Notes under the pieces: model-generated | What the model was told of the DNA's origin: nothing | Seen by the model: only the letters and a program-made list of their open reading frames with translations | The model's database searches: none | Source of the DNA: an uncultured beta proteobacterium | GTDB lineage: Bacteria; Pseudomonadota; Gammaproteobacteria; Burkholderiales; Burkholderiaceae_C | NCBI GenBank assembly: GCA_903945325.1 | Contig: CAJAVE010000214.1 | Span: forward strand, 1-64,000 | Reading direction: 5' to 3' | DNA length: 64,000 nt | Translations under genes and position numbers: made by a program | Shown: one piece after another, positions 1-13,466 of the stretch | Position numbering within the stretch: position 1 is the stretch's first letter | How the letters are laid out: every line of letters begins with the position of its first letter

Positions 1-765
1 CGCAGCCACTACGTCTTGCATGATGCGGGTGGCAGCCAGCATGGCGTCCTTGCGCAGCGCCATGGGCGTGGGGCCGGCGTGGGCTTCCATGCCGGTCACG
101 GTGCAGTCAAACCAGCGAATACCCAGCACGCCGCTGACCACGCCAATGGTCACGTCGTTGTCTTCCAGCACCGGGCCCTGCTCGATGTGCGTCTCGAAAT
201 ACGCGCCAATCGGGTGGTCGCCAGGTTCCTGCTCGCCGACGTAGCCAATGCGCTCCAGCTCACCCTTGACGCTCTTGCCTTCGGTGTCTGTCGCAGCATA
301 GGCATGCTCCAGCGTGAAGGCCTTGGCAAACACGCCCGAGCCCATCATCACCGGCACAAAGCGCGAGCCTTCTTCGTTGGTCCAGAACGCCACTTCAATC
401 GGCGCTTCGGTTTCAATGCCGAGATCATTGAGCGTGCGCACGACCTCAATGCCGGCCAAAACGCCGTAGTTGCCATCGAACTTGCCACCCGTGGGCTGGG
501 TGTCGATATGGCTGCCGGTCATGACGGGTGGCAGGCTGTTGTTGCGCCCCGCGCGGCGCATGAAGCCGTTTCCGATTTTGTCAATGGTGATGGTCATGCC
601 CGCCTCACGAGCCCAGCCCAGCACCAGGTCGCGGCCCTGTTTGTCGAGATCGGTCAGGGTCAAACGGCAGACACCGCCTTTGGGTGTGGCGCCGATTTTG
701 GCCAGCTCCATCAGGGAATCCCACAGGCGTTCACCGTTGATACGGATGGTGTCGATGTTGGTCAT
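1..765 (-). CDS. Zn-dependent amidohydrolase, N-carbamoyl-amino acid hydrolase / beta-ureidopropionase family (partial, C-terminus outside window)
   Basis: Reverse-strand reading from ATG at 765 gives MTNIDTIRINGERLWDSLMELAKIGATPKGGVCRLTLTDLDKQGRDL...TGSHIDTQPTGGKFDGNYGVLAGIEV, typical M20 carbamoylase; open at window edge; adjacent to hydA. Confidence 0.85.
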   Translation of the reverse strand, partial: MTNIDTIRINGERLWDSLMELAKIGATPKGGVCRLTLTDLDKQGRDLVLGWAREAGMTITIDKIGNGFMRRAGRNNSLPPVMTGSHIDTQPTGGKFDGNYGVLAGIEVVRTLNDLGIETEAPIEVAFWTNEEGSRFVPVMMGSGVFAKAFTLEHAYAATDTEGKSVKGELERIGYVGEQEPGDHPIGAYFETHIEQGPVLEDNDVTIGVVSGVLGIRWFDCTVTGMEAHAGPTPMALRKDAMLAATRIMQDVVAA

Positions 766-783
766 ATTTTGACTCCTTGGGTT

Positions 784-2290
<1,507 letters not shown>

Positions 2291-2305
2291 TAATTTTCTG
2301 TCCCA

Positions 2306-3607
2306 TTACGTTCGCATCGGGTTGTTGGGGTGCGTGGTCCAGTTGGCGTATTGTTCACTCACCACTTTGCCTGTGCGCAAGTCTTTTTCACCGGGGGTCA
2401 AATCGCGCAGGGTGATGCACTCGGGCACCGGGCAGACGACAGCGCACAGGTTGCAGCCCACACAGTCGTCCTCGCGCACCTCAAAGTGGCGTTTGCCGTC
2501 TTTCTCAAACGTGATGGCCTGGTGCGAGGTGTCTTCGCAGGCAATGTGGCAGCGCCCGCACTGGATGCAGGTGTGCTGGTTGATGACCGCCTTGCTGATG
2601 TGGTTCAGGTTCAGGTACTGCCAATTGGTCACGCTGGGCAGGGCCTTGCCCACAATTTGCTCCACGCTGGTGAAACCCATCTCGTCCATGTAGTTGGACA
2701 GGCCGTCCGCCATCTCCTGCACGATCTTGAAGCCGTAGACCATGGCGGCGGTGCAGACCTGCACGTTACCCGCGCCCAGGGCGATGAAGTCCAGCGCGTC
2801 GCGCCAGTTGCCAATGCCACCAATACCGGAAATCGGCAGGCCCGCGGTCAGCGGGTCGCGCGCGATCTCGGCCACCATGTTCAGTGCAATCGGTTTGACA
2901 GCCGGGCCGCAGTAACCACCGTGTGAACCCTTGCCGCCGGTCGAAGGCGACATGGTCAGCGAGTACGGGTCCACACCCATGATGGAGTTGATGGTGTTGA
3001 TCAGACTCACCGCATCGGCTCCGCCCTTTCTGGCTGCACGCGCGGGCAGACGGATGTCGGTGATGTTTGGGGTGAGTTTGACGATGACGGGCCGTTGGCT
3101 GTACTGCTTGCACCAGGCAGTGACCATCTCGATGTACTCCGGCACCTGCCCCACGGCGGCGCCCATGCCGCGCTCGCTCATGCCGTGTGGGCAACCGAAG
3201 TTGAGTTCAATGCCATCGGCCCCGGTGTCCGCCAGGCGCGACAGGATGGCTTTCCAGCTTTCCTCCTGGCAGGGCACCATCAGCGAGACCACCATGGCCC
3301 GGTCCGGCCAGTTGCGTTTGACCTCGGCGATCTCGCGCAGGTTGAGGTCCAGGTCGCGGTCGGTAATGAGTTCAATGTTGTTGAAGCCCAGCAAACGCCG
3401 GTCTGGCGTGAGCAGCGCGCCGTAGCGCGGGCCGTTGACATTGACGATGGGCGGCCCGGCCTCGCCCAGCGTTTTCCAGACGACGCCGCCCCAACCGGCC
3501 TCAAAGGCGCGGTTGACGTTATAGGCCTTGTCGGTGGGTGGCGCGCTGGCCAGCCAAAAGGGGTTGGGGCTGCTGATGCCAGCAAAGGTGGTGTGCAAGT
3601 TGGCCAT
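2306..3607 (-). CDS. preA: NAD-dependent dihydropyrimidine dehydrogenase subunit PreA
   Basis: MANLHTTFAGISSPNPFWLASAPPTDKAYNV...; DHOD-like domain plus C-terminal two [4Fe-4S] motifs (CIQCGRCHIAC, CVGCNLCAVVCP). Confidence 0.92.
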   Translation of the reverse strand: MANLHTTFAGISSPNPFWLASAPPTDKAYNVNRAFEAGWGGVVWKTLGEAGPPIVNVNGPRYGALLTPDRRLLGFNNIELITDRDLDLNLREIAEVKRNWPDRAMVVSLMVPCQEESWKAILSRLADTGADGIELNFGCPHGMSERGMGAAVGQVPEYIEMVTAWCKQYSQRPVIVKLTPNITDIRLPARAARKGGADAVSLINTINSIMGVDPYSLTMSPSTGGKGSHGGYCGPAVKPIALNMVAEIARDPLTAGLPISGIGGIGNWRDALDFIALGAGNVQVCTAAMVYGFKIVQEMADGLSNYMDEMGFTSVEQIVGKALPSVTNWQYLNLNHISKAVINQHTCIQCGRCHIACEDTSHQAITFEKDGKRHFEVREDDCVGCNLCAVVCPVPECITLRDLTPGEKDLRTGKVVSEQYANWTTHPNNPMRT

Positions 3608-3641
3608 CGTGTTCTCCAAATCTTGGGATGCGCTGCGGCGC

Positions 3642-5021
3642 TCAGGCGCGATTCAGGTAGGCGTGGATGGCGTGGGCCGACTGCTTGCCGTGCTCCACGG
3701 CTGCGACTGTCAGGTCCAGCCCCCCGGCGCGGCAATCGCCACCCGCCCACACACCGGCCAGGCTGGTCTGGCCCTCGGCGTCAGTGGCAATGCGCCCCGC
3801 GTTCAGCGTGAGGCCCGATTGACGGAACAGCGGGTTGCCCAATTGCTGGCCAATGGCTTTGAGCACCATGTCGGCCTGCAGCACTTCCGTCTCGCCGGTG
3901 GCCTGCAGCGTGCCATCCACCAGCGTCTGGCGGGCAAAGCGCACGGCGCAGACGTGGCCCGCGTCCTGTGCTGCGGGGTTGGCCAGATCCAGCGTGCCGA
4001 CGATTTCCTGCGGTGCCAGCCAGTGGTGAATGCGCACGCCATTGGTTTGCGCCCACTCCTGTTCGGCCTGCGAGGCGGACAACCCCTCAGGGCCGCGACG
4101 GTACACCATGTGAACGGTCTCACTACCCAGCCGCCGCGTCTGCACGGCAGCGTCCACCGCCGTCATGCCGCCGCCAATCACCACCACACGCCGGCCCACC
4201 GGCAGCGTGGACAAATCCGCGCATTGGCGAAGCTCGGCGATGAAGTCCACCGCGTTGCGTACACCCTTCAAATGCTCGCCGGGCACGCCCAGCGTGCGCG
4301 TCGCAGACAGGCCCATCCCCAGAAACACCGCGCCAAAGTCCCGCCGCAAGCTGTCGAGTTGTGCGGTGGTCTCCAGCTTCCAGTTGTGGTGAACGGTGAT
4401 ACCACCAATGGCCAGCAGCCACTGCACCTCGCGCTGGGCAAAGTTGTCAGGCGTCTTGTAGCTGGCGAGTCCGTATTCATTCAGTCCGCCCGTTTTTGGG
4501 CGTGCGTCGAACAGCGCCACGTCGTGGCCCTGGCGTGCCAGGGTGTGCGCGCAAGCCAGACCGGCGGGGCCTGCGCCGACCACGGCCACGGTTTTTCCAG
4601 TCGCCGTGGCGCGGGTGAAGATGTGCGGTTGGGCGCTCTCCATCAGCGCGTCCACCGCGTGGCGCTGCAGGCGGCCAATGGCCACGGGCTTGCCTTCTTG
4701 CGTAGTACGCACGCACACTGCCTCACACAGGTTCTCGGTCGGGCAGACCCGCGCGCACATGCCGCCCAGCGGGTTGGACTCCAAAATGGTGCGCGCTGCG
4801 CCCCGCAGGTTGTCGTCCGCTATGCGTTTGATGAAGGAGGGCACGTCAATGCTGGTGGGGCAGGCCGTGGCGCAGGGCGCATCGAAGCAATAGAGACAGC
4901 GCTCAGCTTCCAATAGCGCCTGCGAGCGCGTCAGGCGCGGGCTGGCGTCGGCAAACGCTGTGGCGTAATCGGACGCCGCCAAGCGGCCGGGGCGAATATC
5001 GGGATGGTGGGCGACCGTCAT
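3642..5021 (-). CDS. preT: NAD(P)-dependent dihydropyrimidine dehydrogenase subunit PreT (GltD-like)
   Basis: 459 aa with Fe-S cysteine cluster (CLYCFDAPCATACPTSIDVP), GAGPAGLACA and GGGMTAVDAA dinucleotide motifs; next to preA. Confidence 0.9.
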   Translation of the reverse strand: MTVAHHPDIRPGRLAASDYATAFADASPRLTRSQALLEAERCLYCFDAPCATACPTSIDVPSFIKRIADDNLRGAARTILESNPLGGMCARVCPTENLCEAVCVRTTQEGKPVAIGRLQRHAVDALMESAQPHIFTRATATGKTVAVVGAGPAGLACAHTLARQGHDVALFDARPKTGGLNEYGLASYKTPDNFAQREVQWLLAIGGITVHHNWKLETTAQLDSLRRDFGAVFLGMGLSATRTLGVPGEHLKGVRNAVDFIAELRQCADLSTLPVGRRVVVIGGGMTAVDAAVQTRRLGSETVHMVYRRGPEGLSASQAEQEWAQTNGVRIHHWLAPQEIVGTLDLANPAAQDAGHVCAVRFARQTLVDGTLQATGETEVLQADMVLKAIGQQLGNPLFRQSGLTLNAGRIATDAEGQTSLAGVWAGGDCRAGGLDLTVAAVEHGKQSAHAIHAYLNRA

Positions 5022-5213
5022 ATTGGCAACTCCTGTTCGGAAATCTGACCGTTCAGTCAGGTTCGCGCCTGCATACTAGCAATTGTGGTGCCAGCATGTA
5101 ACTAGGGGTTTATCCGCGGATTGAAGGCACTGGTGGCCTTCACGCCATCCGATCAGGTTCCAGCAACCTCGGGTGCCGGACACAGCAAAGACGCTTTTGG
5201 ATAGACTCCGGCC

Positions 5214-5921
5214 ATGTTCCAGCATTGCCCGAAGTGCGGCCATAGCCCCTTGCCAGCCAACCAAAGCCTTCCGGCTGCATGCCCGGCCTGCGGCGTCATA
5301 CTGGCAAAGCTCGCGCACGTAATCGACGAAAGTGACGACAGTCCTTCGGATATCGGACTCCTGCCAGAAATTCCCACGCGCATGGATCCCGTTAGCTTTT
5401 GGGCACGGGTCGGGCTGCTGGTGGTGTTTGCGGTCTGGGGAGCAACCTTGATAGGGCTGGACTTCCGCACCGGCGAGATGGGCAATTCATTCATTCACCG
5501 GCCCCTGCTGGTTTTTCATGAAGCAGGTCATGTGCTGTTCCGTCTGCTGGGGGAATGGATGATGGTTCTGGGTGGTAGTTTGGGCCAACTCATCATGCCG
5601 GCCATTCTTGCCGGTGCGCTGCTTGTCAAAAACCGGGATCCCTTTGGCGCGTCCATCGGTTTGTGGTTCTTCGGGGTCTCACTGCTGGATGTGGCTCCCT
5701 ATGTGTACGATGCCTTGCACCCACAACTGATGCTGCTCTCCGGCATGACCGGTGAAGAGGGCGGACACGACTGGATCTACCTGTTGACATCCCTCGGGTT
5801 ACTGCCGAAGGCTCAAATCATTGGCGCAGTGGTTCACAAATTGGGCGCATTGGTTGTGATTCTCTCTCTGGCTTGGGGTGCCTGGGTCCTGCGCGTCCAG
5901 CATCAAAAAAGTGTCCCGTGA
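5214..5921 (+). CDS. Membrane protein with N-terminal zinc ribbon and HEAGH motif (M50-like metalloprotease candidate)
   Basis: CPKCG...CPACG zinc ribbon; FHEAGHVLF; several hydrophobic segments. Confidence 0.75.
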   Translation: MFQHCPKCGHSPLPANQSLPAACPACGVILAKLAHVIDESDDSPSDIGLLPEIPTRMDPVSFWARVGLLVVFAVWGATLIGLDFRTGEMGNSFIHRPLLVFHEAGHVLFRLLGEWMMVLGGSLGQLIMPAILAGALLVKNRDPFGASIGLWFFGVSLLDVAPYVYDALHPQLMLLSGMTGEEGGHDWIYLLTSLGLLPKAQIIGAVVHKLGALVVILSLAWGAWVLRVQHQKSVP

Positions 5922-6064
5922 TGGGCGGGCACGATCCAGTCTGGCTCCCCATGGCAGGGCAATGACCCGGCGCAACAGTTAGCAAACCGCGCCAACGTGT
6001 GGAGACTAAAATGGGCTGGCCCAGCGCGGAGTTTTCTGCCGGTACTTTTTGTGTCTCGTAGCCC

Positions 6065-6679
6065 ATGTCCGCCGTCAGTTTTTTGATTTGTGATCCCAGC
6101 CCGGCCCTGCAGACTTTCTTTCAGCAGATGATTGCCGGTTATGGCTTTGATGCCGCTGCCATCAAGACCACCGGCAATCCGCAGGCGGCGGCCGAAATCG
6201 CACCCTCCCTGAAGCCAGATTTTTTGGTGACCGACTGGTTTGCCAAGGAGTCCGTGACCGGCATTGCGCTGCACCAACAGCTCACCGCCATCAACCCGGA
6301 ATGCCGGTTTGGCCTGCTGGCGCATGGCACCCAGGCAGCCCATGCGCAGGAAGCGCGTGACGCAGGCGCGCTGTTCTTGTTGCCCAAACCTTTTTCGGCC
6401 GACAACGCGCGTACCGAGCTGGCACGGGCGGTGGACCAACTGGCGTCCAGTCATCCCGGAGTAGTCAAGCATGTTCGAGCCCGGCACAAAGAGGCAGCCC
6501 AACTGTGGGCTGCCAACCTGAAGATCCCCGAGTTGCCCAAATTCAAACCGGGTGACCGGGTCACCTACCGCGGCCAGACGGAAGTCGTCCAGCATGTCAT
6601 CCTGCGCCGGGGCGAGATGGTGGTGCAGCTGCGCGATGTGGCCGGGTTGATCGAATCGAGCCGGATTCAGCCGCGTTAG
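6065..6679 (+). CDS. Response regulator receiver-like protein with C-terminal SH3/KOW-like basic domain
   Basis: MSAVSFLICDPSPALQTFF...FLVTDWFAKE...LLPKPF; C-term KFKPGDRVTYRGQTEVVQHV. Confidence 0.7.
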   Translation: MSAVSFLICDPSPALQTFFQQMIAGYGFDAAAIKTTGNPQAAAEIAPSLKPDFLVTDWFAKESVTGIALHQQLTAINPECRFGLLAHGTQAAHAQEARDAGALFLLPKPFSADNARTELARAVDQLASSHPGVVKHVRARHKEAAQLWAANLKIPELPKFKPGDRVTYRGQTEVVQHVILRRGEMVVQLRDVAGLIESSRIQPR

Positions 6680-6795
6680 CGTTCAATAGCATCTGACACC
6701 CGCCTTTGCATCCCGTCCGCACCGTGCGGTCACCTCCGTCCTAAAACGCAACTCGTGTGGCTGGGCGCAGACGGGGATTGCGGCTTTTTAATACT

Positions 6796-7057
6796 CCCCA
6801 CTCTCCCCCAGCCCCTCTCGCCCCGCCGGGCGAAAGGGGGGCTTAAACAGCCGATTTTGTGTGTTCGCTCCGAATACGGTGCTACTTTAGTGAGGTTGCG
6901 GTACGTGCTTGGTCTCTCAGGTTTTTGTCGTGACGGTCGTAGTGAACGACTCTGGGTCTGCGCTCCCACGGCGGGCCGCTGCGCGAGCCCGCCAAATCGG
7001 CAGTTAAGGCCCCCCTTTCGCCCGGCGGGGCGAGAGGGGCTGGGGGAGAGTGGGGGT
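6796..7057. repeat. Long inverted-repeat element (arms ~60 bp, ~47 bp near-perfect)
   Basis: Left arm ccccactctcccccagcccctctcgccccgccgggcgaaaggggggc; right arm is its reverse complement at ~6993-7057; arms extend imperfectly through TTAA..GCCGATTT. Confidence 0.85.
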
Positions 7058-7130
7058 AAACAAGAGTGGGGGTCTACAAAAGCTGCGCAGCAAAAACCCA
7101 TCGCCAATAATCAGAAAAACAGGAACAGAC

Positions 7131-8399
7131 ATGACAACCCAAGAAAAACCCTCCGCCCTCCCCCACATCAAGGTGCTGGACCTCTCCAGAGTCCTGGCCG
7201 GTCCCTGGTGCACCCAGATGCTGGCCGACCTGGGCGCTGATGTCATCAAAGTGGAGAAACCCGGCGAGGGCGACGACACCCGCCACTGGGGCCCGCCCTT
7301 CCTGCAGGACGCGCAGGGCAACAACACAAAACACGCCACTTACTACACCGCCTGCAACCGCAACAAGCGCTCCGTCACCATCGACATCGCCAAACCCGAA
7401 GGCCAGGCCCTGATCCGCCAGATGGCGTTGCAGAGCGACGTGCTGGTCGAGAACTTCAAGGTGGGCGGTCTGGCGAAGTACGGGCTGGACTATGCAAGCC
7501 TCAAAACGCTGAACCCGCGCCTGATTTACTGCTCCATCACCGGCTTTGGCCAGGATGGCCCTTACGCCGGTCGGGCGGGCTACGACCTGATGGTCCAGGC
7601 CATGACCGGCATGATGGACATCACCGGCCGGGCCGACGGCACTCCCGGTGGCGGGCCGCAGCGGGTGGGTGTGGCACTGACCGACCTGTTCACCGGTGTG
7701 TACGCGTGCAGCGCCATCCTGGCTGCCATCGAAGTGCGCCACCGCACAGGGCAGGGTCAGTACATTGACATGGCACTGCTCGATGTCGGCATGGCGATTC
7801 TGGCCAACCAGGCCGCAGGATTTTTGAACACCGGCCGGGTGCCCCAGCGCCAAGGCAACAGCCACCCCAGCCTGGCGCCCTACCAGGACTTCCCCACGGC
7901 AAATGGCGCCATGCTGCTGGCCATTGGCAATGACGGGCAATTTGCACGCTTTTGCGAAGCCACCGGCCAGGCGCAGTGGGCGACAGATGCACGATTTGCC
8001 AGCAACACCCTGCGGGTTGAAAACCGTGCAGCTTTGATACCGGCCATCGAAGCCGTCACCCGCACACGCACCACCGCCCAGTGGATCGCGCTGCTGGAAG
8101 ACAAGGCCGTACCCTGTGGCCCCATCAACTCAGTGGGTCAGGCCTTTGCGGACGAGCAGGTGTTGTCCAGGAAATTAGTGGCAAATCAGGCTGTAGAGCA
8201 TATGGGTACTGCGCAAACAGCTATTCAATCGATAGCAACGGTTGCCAGCCCGCTGCGACTGATGGACACGCCGCCGGTGTTGCTCCGCGCGCCGCCCGCA
8301 CTGGGTGAGCACACCATTGCCGTCCTCGCAAGCCTTGGGCTCGATGCTGCCGCGATCGAGAAATTGCGCCAACTGGGGGTCATCCAGGTGCTATCCTGA
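7131..8399 (+). CDS. CaiB/BaiF family CoA-transferase
   Basis: MTTQEKPSALPHIKVLDLSRVLAGPWCTQMLADLGADVIKVEKPGEGDDTRHWGPP; canonical family III CoA-transferase. Confidence 0.92.
   Translation: MTTQEKPSALPHIKVLDLSRVLAGPWCTQMLADLGADVIKVEKPGEGDDTRHWGPPFLQDAQGNNTKHATYYTACNRNKRSVTIDIAKPEGQALIRQMALQSDVLVENFKVGGLAKYGLDYASLKTLNPRLIYCSITGFGQDGPYAGRAGYDLMVQAMTGMMDITGRADGTPGGGPQRVGVALTDLFTGVYACSAILAAIEVRHRTGQGQYIDMALLDVGMAILANQAAGFLNTGRVPQRQGNSHPSLAPYQDFPTANGAMLLAIGNDGQFARFCEATGQAQWATDARFASNTLRVENRAALIPAIEAVTRTRTTAQWIALLEDKAVPCGPINSVGQAFADEQVLSRKLVANQAVEHMGTAQTAIQSIATVASPLRLMDTPPVLLRAPPALGEHTIAVLASLGLDAAAIEKLRQLGVIQVLS
8170..8240 (-). repeat. Dispersed repeat, copy B (inside CaiB/BaiF CDS)
   Basis: Reverse complement gctatcgattgaatagctgtttgcgcagta...ctctacagcctgatttgcc. 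Confidence 0.65.
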
Positions 8400-8436
8400 T
8401 GCGTCGTCGCCGCGTTGAGTAACCCAGCCCAATGGC

Positions 8437-12528
<4,092 letters not shown>

Positions 12529-12560
12529 ATCTGCTGTTGTTGAATGACTGGAGAACCACT

Positions 12561-13433
12561 GTGAACCGCTTGAAACCCAAGAAGTGCCTTATGCCTATTC
12601 TTTCGTTTGGTGTGGGGCTGGCAGGGCTGTTGGCCTGCGTCCCGGTAAGCGCACAGGAAAGCGGGGTGTACCGTTTCTCTCCGGTGAACCAATATGGCAT
12701 CGAGCTCACCGCCAGCTACTGGAATCCCATCGTCGATTACGTCAGCACCAAGAGCGGCGTGAAGCTGCAGCTCAAGATCGGGCGCACCTCGGCGGACACC
12801 ACGGCTTATGTACTGGCCAACGAAGTGGAGTTTGTTTTCTCCAACCATTTGTTCAGCCCCGATCGGGACCATTTGGGCTGGAAGGTGTTTGGTCGGCGTG
12901 ACACCCAGCCGATTCGCAGCCAGATCGTGGTGCTGGCCGACTCCCCCATCACCAGGCTGGAGCAGTTGGCCAACCAGACCATGGCATTTCCGGGGCCGGA
13001 AGCGACCGTGGCCTACAAGTTTTCATACGCCAATCTGCTGAACCAGAAAATCCCGGTGCAGGTGGTTTTTGCAGGCAACATGGACGGCGCCTTCGCGCAA
13101 CTCGCCAGCGGCAAGGTGAAAGCCGTTGGAACCCATACACAGCTCAGCAGTGGCTGGTCCAAGCGCGAGGGCAAGGCCGTCCGTGCGCTATGGGAGTCCG
13201 AGCCGTTGAACGATCTGGCATTGATGGCCGCCAAGCATGTCGCCGCCAAGGACCTTGCTGCCGTGAGCAAAGCCTTTTTGGAGATGGGCCGCGACCCGCA
13301 AGGACAGAAGGTTCTGGCGGGCGTCTCCGAACTGGTCAAGCTGCCCCCGACGACGTCCTTTGTCCCATCCACAGGCGCTGACTACACCGCCTACCGCAAT
13401 TTCTATCAGACCGCTCCGGCCAGCTTGCGCTGA
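12561..13433 (+). CDS. PhnD-like phosphate/phosphonate-type periplasmic substrate-binding protein
   Basis: GTG start after GGAG; signal peptide MNRLKPKKCLMPILSFGVGLAGLLACVPVSAQ; GVYRFSPVNQYGIELTASYWNPIVDYVSTKSGVKLQLKIGRTSADTTAYVLANEVEFVF. Confidence 0.85.
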   Translation: MNRLKPKKCLMPILSFGVGLAGLLACVPVSAQESGVYRFSPVNQYGIELTASYWNPIVDYVSTKSGVKLQLKIGRTSADTTAYVLANEVEFVFSNHLFSPDRDHLGWKVFGRRDTQPIRSQIVVLADSPITRLEQLANQTMAFPGPEATVAYKFSYANLLNQKIPVQVVFAGNMDGAFAQLASGKVKAVGTHTQLSSGWSKREGKAVRALWESEPLNDLALMAAKHVAAKDLAAVSKAFLEMGRDPQGQKVLAGVSELVKLPPTTSFVPSTGADYTAYRNFYQTAPASLR

Positions 13434-13466
13434 ATTTCTGCCAACCCATGAGCCACTGACCAGACC

